From Hysterangium stoloniferum (Eukaryota > Basidiomycota > Agaricomycetes > Hysterangiales > Hysterangiaceae), in NCBI GenBank assembly GCA_015178975.1, contig WHVD01000018.1:536001-600000 (forward strand): a DNA stretch of 64,000 nucleotides, given 5' to 3'. The notes beneath the pieces are model-generated. The model was not told where the DNA came from, made no database searches, and was given only the letters and a program-made list of their open reading frames with translations. Made by a program: the position numbers and the translations under genes. This document shows positions 23,144 through 34,401 of the stretch, piece by piece (the stretch's first letter is position 1; every line of letters begins with the position of its first letter).

Positions 23144-23579
23144 TTGACTAGTAACTACAACTACAGCGGATTCATATACAAGTATTTGGCGTCTAGAAAA
23201 TACTAACTAAGGGAAGAGCGGAAACATTACTGACAAATAAACTTGACTAGGAATGGGAGGGTTATGATAAGTTCAGAGGCCGTGATTAACCGAGAGCGGA
23301 ATTACAAGAAAAGGAAATAGTCTGAGGGTTACAAGTATATATAGGCATATGTGAAACATAGAGTAGAACAGATCTTCATAATAAAAAAGGTCATATCAGA
23401 GTATAACCAGATAGTACAAGTATATTTTGATGGGGGCGTAAATGGGGTTTGATCACCGTGAAAGCATATGTCAGCATTGGGTGACTGACGGTTTCTGATG
23501 TGATGACTTGAACAATAACTTGAAACATCAATAGGCAGCGATAACCTCGGGGACTGTCAGGTTGCGACATGGTCGTAAT

Positions 23580-24059
23580 GTTAGAATATAAGAAGCTCAT
23601 TAATGTAATCTCATATCTCATCTTGAATTGGTCTTCAACGTCAGCGCCAAGGGTGTGGCTTTGAGTTCAGAGGTGTTCATTAACTACAAAATAAAAATAG
23701 GTAACTGTTCGGATCTGCAAGCCTGGGGGACCACAGTGCGATGACTCTCAACACTTGGAGCGAATGCCACTAAGAGTTGAGCAGGTAGAAGTTAACCGGT
23801 GATATAGCTAGGTTTCCAGATGAGGTCCTACTCTCATCTGGATGTAACTATATACTAAGATATATGGTCTGTGCACTTGGTTTGACGGAACTAAGGGAAC
23901 ACTAAACTAAATATAGCTAATCACATGTGTGAACCAGACCGGAAACATACATTCACAATACGAGGTATGATATAATACTAATCGTAATCATCATACTCTA
24001 ACAGTAACGTCGACCTCAGGTGCGGATTTGAACTACAAATAGGGTACATTGTGGAATGG
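23580..24059. other. Non-coding sequence, no feature recognised
   Basis: About 480 bp with no open frame or repeat shared with the rest of the window. A TGTTCGG start near 23706 hints at another LTR, but no matching end was found. Confidence 0.4.
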
Positions 24060-24627
24060 ACACTGTTCTCATTTATGTAAGCGTTGGCCCGAGCCGCCTG
24101 TCGTCAATGGAAAAGTGCTCAACACGTGGGTGGCTGTGCGCGTATGATGTTTTATTTATTTATTGCCCCCTACGATGGGCGATGATGATTCTGACAGATT
24201 AGCGTCTATTAAAGGCTAAGGGCCGGAATCACGAGGAGATAAGGAAAACATGACTGAAGGTGGGTCTGTCATTCAGAGGACAGGTCTCACCGTCTCGCCC
24301 CCCAGTCTACTCAGGTACCTCTATCTTATATAGTCGTCCACAAGGTAAGAGCAAGAAAATGACTTTGTAAAGAGATTTCAATGGCAATCACCCACATTGA
24401 TAAGCCTCGTGTGGGCACACTGCTGAGCTACCATTTTTGAACTACAGCTTGAGGCTCTGAGCTGCATAGCACTTTGAATCGGAACTTGTTGGTTCCTGAC
24501 GTGCTGAGCTCTTTATGGGTAATTATCTCTCACCTAGTGTATCATCTCAGGAGTCACATTGAGAGTTTATAAGGCAATGAGTGTGGCTAGAAGTGGCGAC
24601 CTGTTCAACCTGAGGGCTGAAGGCGAC
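24060..24627 (+). repeat. Conserved upstream block of membrane-protein gene copy 1
   Basis: About 570 bp upstream of the ATG, matched at 30355-30897 and 62785-63262. Landmarks in order: GTGGCTGTG, ACAGATTAGCGT..TTAAA, GATAAGGAAA.CATGACTGAA, GGTAAGAGCAAGAAAA, CACATTGATAAGCCTC and TTGTTGGTTCCTGA. It probably contains the promoter. Its conservation shows that the gene was duplicated together with its flank. Confidence 0.7.
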
Positions 24628-26280
24628 ATGACCACCCTGAGACGTATGTGTTTCTTCACGGTAATCGTGGTGGAATTGTTGGTGTATGTAAAATCCCAGA
24701 ATGTGCGTGCAAGAAACCCCCTCAATTTTCTTTGGCTTTAATCTATACCTGTTATTCCACTGTAGTTTCCCACTTGCTTCCAAGCCAGCTGGGTAGGTGA
24801 CTGGTACGAGACCTTCACAGAATGTCATTGTCATATTTTTGAAAACAGACATTTAATATGAAAGGACAGAGTCCCTGTTTAGGTAATTTTGTAGCAGTGC
24901 ACTCTCGTATGTCGTCACTGAGGAAACACTCCAGTCGCCTCCGTCCTTGAGAATGCATGTGGGGGGGGCCGTATGTCGTCCTACATTCTCCGTCATTAAA
25001 TGTTTTTAATATGGGACATCTTTAGCCTTTAATATTGACCCCCTCCAACCTAACCAACCCTACGCCCCACCGGCAGTCGATTCCGCCAATCCATGCACAT
25101 GCAATAGCGTCATATATTCTATGCTGTCCGCTTGTGCTATCTGTCAGGATGGTGAGATCACTCCGTGAGTATTACAGACGACTTTATATATATAATCGCT
25201 CTATAACACTGTCATCGTAGATGGCCAACTTTCATTGAGTTTTGTACACCCAGCATTGTGACTAATAAACAGTAAAACAACATACTGGTATATGATGCTT
25301 CCAACAATACTAATGAGATGTAAGATATCCCATGCCTCTTCCCAGTGGAATTTCCGTTCCTGCTTGGGCATACATGGATGTCGCTGTAATTCTGGACTCC
25401 TACATCTACGAAAGACTAGGGACTCATATGACCTACATAGGGCCACGGGATTTTCGACGAAGTCGCTGCTGAGGCACAGTCTGGACAAGCCCCTGATTCT
25501 TCTGCCGGCCCAGGCCCGACATCGTCCTTTGTCTTCCCAACCACTCCCGGGGTGGGCTCTCCGCTGCCAACCACACCCTTGATGGATTCTAATTCACACC
25601 ATAATAATGTCGGAGAAATAGTGGGCGGGGTTCTTGGCGGTATCGTGGACCTTTGTGCCATAGTGATTGTTGTGATTTATGTCGTTCGTATACCCCAAAA
25701 AATCAGGAGGGAGGATGGAAGACCTCAACAGGTTGTGCTGCTTCACCCCCCTGCAGCCCCGCCGACGCCAGGTGAAAAGCTTCAAATGAGGTCTTCTGTC
25801 TCCCCAACCGGACCTCCTCCGCCCGCCCCCCTCAAGTTATATGTAAGTAATCTCGACAACCACTTCACTAGTTGCGTCTTTTTATGTTACAATATACCAC
25901 ATTTAGGACCCTTCTGATCCGTTGTAAGCCTGGCGCCCCAGTCTTACTCATTGTCCTTTTGTTCCACTCCTTTGTTCTCATTGTCCTTTTGTTCCACTCC
26001 CTTGTTCCACTCCCTTTGTTCTACCACGTGATCACAGCATATAAAGCCTAGGTAGTTTTCCTTCTCTTTCCTTACTGTACGCTGCACTTGCCTGTATCCT
26101 GTCTTGTTCTGGACAATACACCGTGGTCCTGTCAACTCGTGTGACCGCCAGTGATCCCAATTGACGATGGGATTACATCCGTCCACCTTTCCACCGTCCA
26201 TTGCCCACATTCCCCCCCAAGGCCTCACTGGTGCCCAGGATGTGCCTAGCTCATTTATTCCACCTCCTGATAATTATAAT
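24628..26280 (+). pseudogene. Secreted/single-pass membrane protein, copy 1, last exon split by a solo LTR
   Basis: Agaricomycete family with a Cys-rich ectodomain, one transmembrane helix and a Pro-rich tail; function unknown, cell surface. Exons: signal peptide MTTLRRMCFFTVIVVELLVY (24628 on), short exon FPTCFQASW, exon TFNMKGQSPCL, exon with ENACGGG, exon CTCNSVIYSMLSACAICQDG (about 25085-25165), exon WPTFIEFCTPSIVTN, exon with the transmembrane helix (VGGVLGGIVDLCAIVIVVIY, about 25618-25680) and tail. The ENACGGG exon seems to be one base out of step with its paralogues (a longer G run near 24960). The final exon (DPSD...) is interrupted by the LTR at 25923-26177. Probably no longer functional. 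Confidence 0.72.
25923..26177 (-). mobile_element. Solo LTR, family G (255 bp), with TCCGT target duplication
   Basis: It has TG...CA ends on the plus strand (TGTAAGCC...GATTACA) and is flanked by TCCGT (25918-25922, 26178-26182). In its own orientation it contains a TATA-like TTTATATGCTGTGATCACG and ends GGCGCCAGGCTTACA, matching the LTRs at 28041-28260 and 30062-30295. A 33-34-bp sub-repeat (TTGTTCCACTCC...) is duplicated inside. Confidence 0.9.
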
Positions 26281-27762
26281 TCAAGAGTACAGCAAGTTTA
26301 AATCATGCAGGGTTTTGGTGTAGTTGAGACCTGTATTACTATTCTATGACAGCTTTCTACATTTTTTGAGCTACCATTTCCGCACACTACGGCTTAAGCT
26401 GTACCCAGTGCACAATGTGCGGCCGTGGAGCTTGCGAATTAGTGCAACTCGGGATGGCTGACTAAGTATACACTGGAAAAAGCTCCGAATTGTGGATCTT
26501 TGCGCAGGGCTGAGGAAGTATGATGCAACCCCGCCACTTAGTTGACATCAGTTAAGGATCCATAAACCCTGAAGCCTTGAAGTTTTAGATCTTTAACCGA
26601 GTTAAAGTCATAGTTAAGTATCCATAACCCTGAAACCATTAGATGCTTAGCCGACTTCAACCGGTTAAGGATCCGATGTGTATTTTGCCGGTTTTATGTC
26701 ACACTCAGTTGAATGTCTGGATCTGGGCCAATTTCCGGTGATGCAATAGGACTTAAAAACCACTGCCAATTGTTGCTCTATCTATAAAATAGTAAGCACA
26801 GTAGTTGTTAATCCATAAAATATTAAAAATAGTTGACTCTATTGCAATACACAATATACAAGGGTTTAATAAGCTTGTAATAAAAGTACTTGTATCTCAA
26901 TATCTTGTGTCAGTTAGTGTAGCACCTCCTGACAATATAGGTTGGATGCTCTGGGAGGTGTATGGTGGTTCTGACACACATTAACCTCCAAATGCATGGT
27001 CCACAATTAGCATCTTCATATGAAAAGTTGCAATAATTGGTGGACTCCCCCTATAAAAAGGTGTGTTTCATCATCAAATTTAACATAAAATGTGTTCCTA
27101 TTGAAAAAAAAAGAAGAAAAAGACAAAGGATATTGGAGGGAAGGAAATTTGTCTGCTGCACTCTACACTGTCGGCAGTATCAAGATTGGAAGAGCTAGCG
27201 AAACAAAAGAGGAAAAACTCCAATGTGATATCCAGGTTCTACTGAACAACTTGACATCTGTTCATTCGTACAATTTTCGAGTCCGAGACTCTCACAAATA
27301 ACACGAAGAGAATGCAATTCGGATCATTGAAATCAGGTCTTTAGGGGAGCGGGAAATAAAAGTGCTATCGCGAATTTCTTTGTGATAGGTTCTTATAACG
27401 TTATGTGAGGGAGACCATTTTACTTTACTTCCCAAACGGGACTGAATCTCCTGTGGTAGATTGGGGCAGCCGCTCGTTGGACAATAATAAGAGTGTGCAA
27501 CCTGTTGTCCAAATGTGAGTGCCGAACACTGCTTATCATGGCAGTAAATTATATCTAGACGGAGGATCGATAGCGTCTGCTACTTTACCAAAAAAAGACG
27601 CAAAATGGACCTCCAAAAGTCATTTTTGATTTGCTAGCTCTGATCAAAGTCGACCACTTTGTACTTATGTGTGTGAATATTTCGGTTTATTTGCACCGAA
27701 CGCACTCTAGCCTTGCCGATCGACGTGCTGCCCACCTAATCAATCTGCCCGCCCAGCCCGGG
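26281..27762. other. Non-coding gap; gene flank, repeat N copy 3, no gene
   Basis: 26281-26450 matches the sequence beside the other membrane-protein copies (AGTACAGCAAG...GGTTTTG, then GCTACCATTTCC), resembling also the upstream block near 24430. At 26530-26700 short GTTAAGGATCC-type repeats occur. Repeat N lies reversed at 26919-27082. A 69-codon frame at 27092-27301 (+) has no recognisable motif. Confidence 0.45.
26919..27082 (-). repeat. Short interspersed repeat N, copy 3
   Basis: Reverse complement of the repeat at 9862-10038 and 10203-10386 (GATGATGAAACAC, CTAATTGTGGACCATG, ACTAACTGACACA on the minus strand). Confidence 0.6.
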
Positions 27763-28035
27763 TTTACATAAGTGAGGTCAATGGCTTTGCGATGATTGCG
27801 TAGATGTTAGACTACTTGACATTATGATTCTTGACCTCTGCAAACATAGGCGTCCTTTCATAGAGTTCCATTATATTTTTTGTGTAAAACAATTGTTTTT
27901 AATGTTGTCTTCCCTTTTTATGCAGTGTATCTAATTTTCATTCAAAGATAAGTATTTATTACATTCGAAACACTGTTCTTTGCTTTGGATCTCATGATTC
28001 TACCAACACCAACTTATTGGGAAGTCATAATTTAC
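27763..28035 (+). repeat. Dispersed repeat M, copy 2
   Basis: Homologous to 8070-8343 in the same orientation. Its right end is cut by the insertion of the small LTR element at 28041. Confidence 0.65.
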
Positions 28036-28040
28036 ACCTC

Positions 28041-30295
28041 TGGAAGCCTGTCGTCAAATAGGCTCACTGGGTCCGGGTCACACGGTTGATAGGACCACGG
28101 TGTATTGGATGAACTAGCGAACAGTCTGCATGGCAGGCAGTGTATGGTAAGGAAGGAAAAGGCAAACTACCTAGGCTAATCACGTGCCAAGAACAAAAGG
28201 GACAGAACAATAAGAGTGGAACAAAAAGAGAATGTGTAAGACTGGGGCACCAGGCTTACACCCCTCCCCACACAAAAACAAACCTACTACTCCAAATAAC
28301 TAAAACTAAAAGTTCATGCATGCAAGGCTGGATTGTCACACTCATGACCCTTGTTACGACCGGACAATCCCACTGGACTCCGGGCACTAACTCGTACACC
28401 CCCACACGCTACAAGCACCAATCGTCTGTTTATAGGATTTCCTGCCCAGACTCGTTACGTTCGACCTCATTAAGACACATCAGTCACCGGACTTCCCCTG
28501 GACCCCGTCTCTGTCTATGTCCGTCTTCATCCCACGCATCAGTCACCGGTCCCCGCTTAGAATCCCGTCACCGCTCTAATCGAGCCCCGTTCCCGTTTTA
28601 GTCAAATGACCTGTCACGATTTAGGACTCCGCTCCGTTCCGTCCTGTTCCTAACACCAATTTGGTGTTTACTATTCCCGTTTTATGTTTTGCTCGTTTCG
28701 TCTCATTATTACTGGATTCAGTATGTCATGCATTCCACGGTCTATATAAACTGGCAGATGTTGTACATACAATCCAGTCAGAAAATTAGCTTAGATTCCC
28801 CCCAGTAATCTAATACATTTTCCTCTCTAAACCCTACTCTTATCAGACCGCTCGCACTAGTCGGAGCCCACGGGCTCTGGCGTATCTATCTCTCTCGACT
28901 ATCTCGATTCACGACTCACGACTCACGACCTACGACTCACGACCCACAAACCCCTGCCTGGACTCCCCGGGATTCCCGTCTGCCTGTCTGAAATTGGACA
29001 ACACGATCTAGCGAGGGCGCAGCCTATAAGCTGAAGCCAAGTCCTACCAGATATCCCGCGGGTTTCTCCAGAAACCTGCCCTGTCTGTGTATCCTAACAA
29101 CCCTCCCCACACAAAAGCCGACCCACTACCTCAAATTCAACCCTGGTGGACCTCCTTCACAAGTATGGAACTTCAGGCAGCAGAGTCCATGAAACCGGTC
29201 CAAAAAAACGTGCAATGATGACGGAAATTGATATGGCACCAAAAAAAAAAACAAAAAAAAACAAGGGGACCCAAAATAATGGCTTCTAATTGTCAATTCT
29301 TCACATAAAACATTTCTCCAAAATGCAGGTGAGTCTTTGGAAAATGAGGGATCCAATGGTCCAAGAACCAATGGTTGCAGCATCAATCCTGGTACACAAA
29401 AGGGAACTGGTAGCGGCACTAACCACAAGAAGGGAAACAATTGCCACTTGACAGCAAAGGGTGCAATGTGCGACAATTGTGGGAGCAGGCTACATAGGAG
29501 TTGAGTGTGTTGGTGTATGGAATAGGACTTGAACAGTGGAATGGCAGCAATCATCATGGTAATGGTGACACAGTGATGTGCAATGGTGAGGACCTTCCAG
29601 CACCTCCGATTTTCATTCTGGGTTGGTGGTGCTTACACAGGGGGGTGCTCGACGATGGTGCAGGGTGTGCGGGGGTGCGTGTATGTGTGCAGTGTGCAAG
29701 GGTGCACGGCAGCACAGATGTGTGTGTGTGCACGCATATGTGTGGGGGTGCACATGCAAGGGTGCGCAGCAGTGCATATGTGCATGGGGAGCACATGCAA
29801 GGGTGCACAGTGGCACGGTATACATGAGGTTGCAGCACATGGATGGGACAAGGGAGTGTGGAGCCCTAGGGAATGTGAACGAGTGGTCTGACGAGTGAAT
29901 GGTGGTGATGTAGATCAGGTTTGACCAGGAAGGTAAGAAGTTGGTTTCTTTTGGAAGGAATGAATGAGATCCAGTGGAACGAAAGAGACAAGGGTCTGGA
30001 GGGCCAAACACAACAAAGTGCTGGATGAGAAATAACAAATGGCCGGTATCAAAAAAAAAAGTGGAAGCCTGTCATCAAATAGGCTTACTGGGTCTGGATC
30101 ACACGGTTGATAGGACCACAGTGTATTGCTCGATGAACTAGCAAACAGTCTACATGGCAGGCAGTGTATGGTAAGGAAAGAGAAGGCAAACTACCTAGGC
30201 TATATATGCTGTGATCACATGCCAAGAACAAAAGGGACAGAACAATAAGAGTGGAACAAAAAGAGAATTCATAAGACTGGGGCGCCAGGCTTACA
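28041..30295 (+). mobile_element. Small non-coding LTR element (TRIM-like) with ACCTC target duplication
   Basis: Two direct LTRs of family G, 28041-28260 (220 bp) and 30062-30295 (234 bp), start TGGAAGCCTG and end AGGCTTACA. Perfect ACCTC flanks (28036-28040 and 30296-30300). An A-rich purine tract lies directly before the 3' LTR (30047-30061). After removing the solo LTR at 28352-29099 the interior is only about 1.05 kb and shows no gag or pol signal, so it would depend on another element. A degenerate GTGCACATGCAAGG-type minisatellite occupies 29640-29820. Confidence 0.85.
28352..29099 (+). mobile_element. Solo LTR, family F, with ACCCT target duplication
   Basis: 748 bp, TGTTACGACCGG...TATCCTAACA, flanked by perfect ACCCT (28347-28351 and 29100-29104). 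It lies in the interior of the small LTR element. Same family as 37887-38691. It carries the shared LTR block as GCAGCCTATAAGCTGAAGCC near 29019-29038. Confidence 0.92.
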
Positions 30296-30354
30296 ACCTC
30301 ACTATTTGAGCCTCATGCTAGAGTAAGGGATAGACGGTGGTACTTGTGCTTCAT

Positions 30355-30897
30355 AATTAGCACAGTTCTTATTTAAGTGTTGACTTGAGCCGCTCTGCTG
30401 GCAAGGTATTCCCAAACACACGGGTGGCTGTGTGCATTTTTACTGTATGCGTGTGACAAATTCTGACAGATTGGCATCCATTAAAAGCTATGAGGTCTGG
30501 GTCCACGAAGATGTGAGGAAAGCATGACTAAAGGTAGTTCTGTCATTCAGAGGACCAGTCCATCCCTTGGGGTATTAGGAGTACTCAGGCAACTCTATCT
30601 TTACTCATAAATAGTGGCCCTCGAGGTAAGAGCAAGAAAACAACTTTAGAAAGATATTGCTATGATAATGACCCACATTGCTAATCCTCATGTGGTGTGT
30701 ACACTGCTGACCTACCATGGTTGCAGCTTGAGCTGCATAGCACTTGTGAATCAGAATTTGTTGGTTCCTGGCATCACAAGCACTTATGTGTCATTATCTC
30801 CCACCTCTTGTCTTAAAATTCCTGTTGATAGTTTATATATAAGGGAATGTGCATGGTTAGAAGTAACGATCCGTTCAACCTGAAGGCTGAAGGTGAC
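30355..30897 (+). repeat. Conserved upstream block of membrane-protein gene copy 2
   Basis: Matches 24060-24627 and 62785-63262 through the whole 540 bp (GTGGCTGTGTG, TCTGACAGATTGGC, GGAAAGCATGACTAAAG, GGTAAGAGCAAGAAAA, TTGTTGGTTCCTGG). Probable promoter region. Confidence 0.68.
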
Positions 30898-32362
30898 ATG
30901 ATCACCATAGGATGTGCGATCCTCTTTACAGGAACTGTGGCGGCATTGTTGGAGTATGTCAAATCTCAGAATGTGTGTGTGCAATCCTCCCTCAATCATC
31001 TTTTTGAGTTTAATCTATGCTGGCTATTCCACTGTAGTTTCCCACTTGTCTCCAACTGAACTGGGTAGGCGAATGGGTGCAATACCATCACAGAATGTTC
31101 ATTTAATGCTTTGAAAACAGACATTCAATATGAAAGGACAGAGTCCCTGTTTAGGTAACTTTGTAGCAGTGCATTCCCGTATGTTGCGACTGAGGAAACA
31201 AGCCAGTCACCTCTATCCTTGAAAATGCATGTGCGGGGGGCCGTGTATCGTCTTACATTCTTTTATATTATAGGTTTTTGATGCGAGACATCTTTAGCCT
31301 TTAATATTGACCCTCTCAAGCCTCACCAGCAGTCCGCTGCACCAAAAGCCAGTGCCACCAATCAATGCATATGCAGTAGCATCACGTATTCCATGGCATC
31401 CGCTTGTGCTGTCTGCCAGGATGGTGAGATTACTCCGTGAGTATAACAGACGACTCTATATATAATCACTATAATACTGCTATCGTAGATGGGCGCTTAC
31501 ATTGGCTTTTATGCACCTAGTAATGTGACTAATAAACAGTAAGACAACATACTCGTATACAGTGCCTCCTCCATACTCACATATGTATGATATGAGATAT
31601 CCTATGCCTCTCCCCAGTGGAATTTCGGTTCCTGCTTGGGCTTACATGGATGTTGCTGTTTATGAACTCCTTCATCGGCTTGAGGCCAAGGATTCATATG
31701 ACCTACATAGGCCCACGGGAATTTCGACAATATCGCTGTAGAGGCTCAGTCTAGACAAACTCCTGATTCCTTTGCTGGTTCAGCTCCAACATCCTCACGA
31801 CCATCCCTTTCATCTGGGATTTTCAGTACTTCTATAACTACTACTCCTAGTATTTCAATAATGACCAGTCCAGGAACTTTAACAACAACTGTCTTTCTCC
31901 CATCGCCTCCGATGGGTAGCTTTCCACTACAAACCACGCCTGCCATGGATTCTAATTTGCAACATAGCAGTACCGGAGCAATAGTGGGAGGGGTTCTGGG
32001 GTATTGTTGGCATCGGTGGCATAATTCTAGCCATAATTTATGTCCATTGCAAGTCCAGACACATCAGGAAGGAGGCGGTGAAGGATGAAAGACCTCAATA
32101 GCTTGTGCCACTTCAACCCCACACAGTCCCACTGATGCCGGGCGAAAAGCTTCAGATGAGGTCCTCTATCTCCCCGAGTGGACCTCCATCTATCCCTCCT
32201 AAATTATATGTAAGTAACTTAATCCACGACCTCACCAGTTGCACTTTGCAAGTTCCAATAATTGCCTTCAGGACCCTTCTGACCCATCCACCTTTCCGCC
32301 ACCAATTGGCCAGCTTCCATCCCAAGGCCTCACTACCATGCCATATGCATTCGGGTACACTG
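30898..32362 (+). pseudogene. Secreted/single-pass membrane protein, copy 2, truncated by an LTR
   Basis: Same family and intron positions as 24628-26280: signal peptide exon MITIGCAILFTGTVAALLEY; exon FPTCLQLNW; exon TFNMKGQSPCL; exon ICSSITYSMASACAVCQDG (about 31370-31430); Thr/Ser/Pro-rich stalk (about 31790-31930); transmembrane exon (GAIVGGVLG then GIGGIILAIIYVHC, about 31975-32045); Pro-rich tail and a final exon DPSDPSTFPPPIGQLPSQGL (from about 32270). There is a frame change inside the transmembrane exon and a TAG near 32098 where copy 1 has Gln, and the end is cut by the LTR at 32363. Pseudogene. Confidence 0.75.
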
Positions 32363-32493
32363 TGTTGGATTTTGGGAATCTGATATGTGAGCAACAAGGA
32401 GCATGGACCATACACCTATATTAGTAAGCAGTTACTGGGCATATAGATATAAGGACAATACATGTATTGTAGTCCTTATCTGTTTGTAACAAG
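32363..32493 (+). mobile_element. LTR fragment, family J
   Basis: Starts TGTTGGATTTTGGG and matches 57240-57355 closely. It is cut by the next LTR at 32494. Inserted in the last exon of membrane-protein copy 2. Confidence 0.7.
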
Positions 32494-32926
32494 TGTTATG
32501 ACCCATTCCCGGATGTTTCAATATCTGACTCCCAATCTCCAACTACGGAACATCATAGTTACCATATCTTCCGCATTCTTCCCTTGTTCCACATTTGGTA
32601 ATTTGTCCGTTGACAAGTATTCACTTGTTTGTCTATTATATTCCCATTTCGGAATATTGTCTCCCCGATATGTCTTATTGTATTTCCATTTTAAGAATAC
32701 TCCCGTTTCCATCTTATTATGGTCTTAGTTTGTAGTACAATAATGAGAAGACTTATATTAGTTTCCGCAAATTTGTACTTTACCTTAGATCTGATATCGA
32801 CTTAGTTTCTTATTCCCTCTCCCGTCTTTCTGTATGCTCGATATTCAGAACTCTTCGGAACTCTGAATATCCACATCTTCCATCATAAGTCTCACCTCTA
32901 AAATTAAGTACTTTGAGCTAATGCGT
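32494..32926 (+). mobile_element. LTR fragment, family K
   Basis: Starts TGTTATGACCCATTCCCGG and aligns with the reverse of 34401-33970. Its last part is missing where family L sequence begins at about 32927. Confidence 0.75.
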
Positions 32927-33383
32927 GATTATTTCACATCGCATTTTGTCATTGTTGGAGTTTGAAATGTCATGTGAATATCATGTGATTTCTCACACAT
33001 TGTGAATAAGCACTGAGTCACCAGTAAATGACACATTAATTAAAAAAGAATAAAAAATAGAAATTTCATAGCTCTCCCAGTTTATAAGATAAAATTACGA
33101 AATAAATTGCATAATTTTAAGATAAATCAGGAGAATATTGTACAATTTTATCGTCACGATATAAATACATTTAAACTTTCTTTTTTCACAATTTGTTAGG
33201 GGAGATTGGTTAAAAATTAAAAACTTAGAAATACATAACAACTCTACCTGACTCTACAACCTTTCGACAACTCAACTATCAATCACCACTCTGGACTCCC
33301 CAGGTTTCCTGTCTGTCAGTCTGAAATTGGACACAACAGTCTTGCGAGAGCACAACCTGTAAGTTGAAGCCACAGCCTTGTGA
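32927..33383 (+). mobile_element. Family L fragment followed by an LTR tail
   Basis: 32927-33240 matches 39100-39430 and the reverse of 50262-50560 (AAAAAAGAATAAAA, AATATTGTACAATTTTAT, CAATTTGTTAGGGGA). 33270-33380 is the 3' part of a family F-like LTR carrying the variant block CAACCTGTAAGTTGAAGCC (33353-33371). Confidence 0.6.
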
Positions 33384-33815
33384 TGTATCAGTCTTATTTT
33401 AATAATATTTCACTAGAAAAGTATAAGCTATGCTTTTCTGTTAAAACAACTTCTTAAAATAGGAATAAAAATTCACTGATTCAGAATCTAGATTCAACTT
33501 CGATTCTAGCTAGTTTTTATATATTTTATACTATTTATCAAATAGTAAAAATATTTATAAACAGGTCAAAAGATTAGATATAGAATAAAACACTATTTGG
33601 CTAATATATGCTTTATTTACACTAACCTACAGAATCTACTGTAATACTAACTTATCAGGATCTTAATGTAGGCTTAAGGATCTTGCAAAGATATTCTCAG
33701 CATTTATTTATGCTCAAAACTGGGTAGAAATTAGAAATGTATTCCTAATCTCAACAATGATAACCAAAATTGTTTATTACTTTAATTGATAGCCAACTAC
33801 TCAACTAAGAGGTGG

Positions 33816-34401
33816 TGTTAAGTGCCGTGTCAGGAACTTATTCCGGAACTATCGGGAAGTCACCGGGAAGTCGGGAACTACTAGATAGGGTCAGGACGTC
33901 GGCTTCAGCTTATGTGCTGCGCCTCTACGCAAACGCTCAATGTCCTTAATTTCGGAGGTGAGACTTATGATGGGAGTTACGGATATTCAGAGTTCCGAAG
34001 AGTTCCGAATATCGAGCGTACAGAAAGACGGGAGAAGGAATAAGAAACTAAGTCGATATCAGATCTAAGGTAAAGTACAAATTCGCGGAAACTAATATAA
34101 GTCTGCTCGTTATTGTACTACAAACTAAGACCATAATAAGACGGAAACGGAAGTGTTCTTAAAATGGAAATACAATAAGACATATTAGGAAGGCAATATT
34201 CCGTAACGGGAATATAACAAACAAACGAGTGAATACTTGTCAATGCACAAATTACCAAATGCGGAACAAGGGAAGAATGTGGATGATACGGTAACTATGA
34301 TGTTCCGTAGTCGGAGGTCGAAAGTCGGAAGTCGGGGATCGGAAGTCGGGAGTGGGAGACCGGAAGTCGGATATTGGAACATCCGGGAACGGGTCGTAAC
34401 A
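33816..34401 (-). mobile_element. Solo LTR, family K, with GGTGG target duplication
   Basis: 586 bp, TGTTAAGTGCC...GGGTCGTAACA on the plus strand, flanked by perfect GGTGG (33811-33815 and 34402-34406). The reversed shared block (TCGGCTTCAGCTTATGTGCTG) is near 33898-33918. A short GTCGGAAGTCGG-type repeat lies at 34308-34375. Inserted in family L copy 2. Confidence 0.93.

Larger units (their letters stand above)
14792..23579 (-). mobile_element. Reversed LTR, family A, carrying two later LTR-element insertions
   Basis: Three pieces of one minus-strand LTR: 14792-14876, 22174-22402 and 23144-23579. They align in order with the family A LTRs: TGTTAAGAACTG at one end, GTTGCGACATGGTCGTAA at the other. 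The first gap is the Gypsy element, the second the solo LTR. No target duplication is visible at the outer ends, and the right flank does not continue the family B/C LTR seen on the left, so a deletion probably followed. Confidence 0.82.

Noticed and set aside
23990-24060. Possible tRNA 3' half (GTGCGGATTTGAACTAC)
   Set aside because: No matching acceptor stem or anticodon arm could be laid out around it.
26530-26640. CCATAAACCCTGAA-like motifs as possible telomere-type repeats
   Set aside because: Only two or three irregular copies; not a tandem telomeric array.
29126-30038. Open frames at 29126-30038 on both strands in the interior of the small LTR element
   Set aside because: Low-complexity His/Cys/Thr-rich translations of a degenerate GTGCACATG repeat; no domain and overlapping in several frames.
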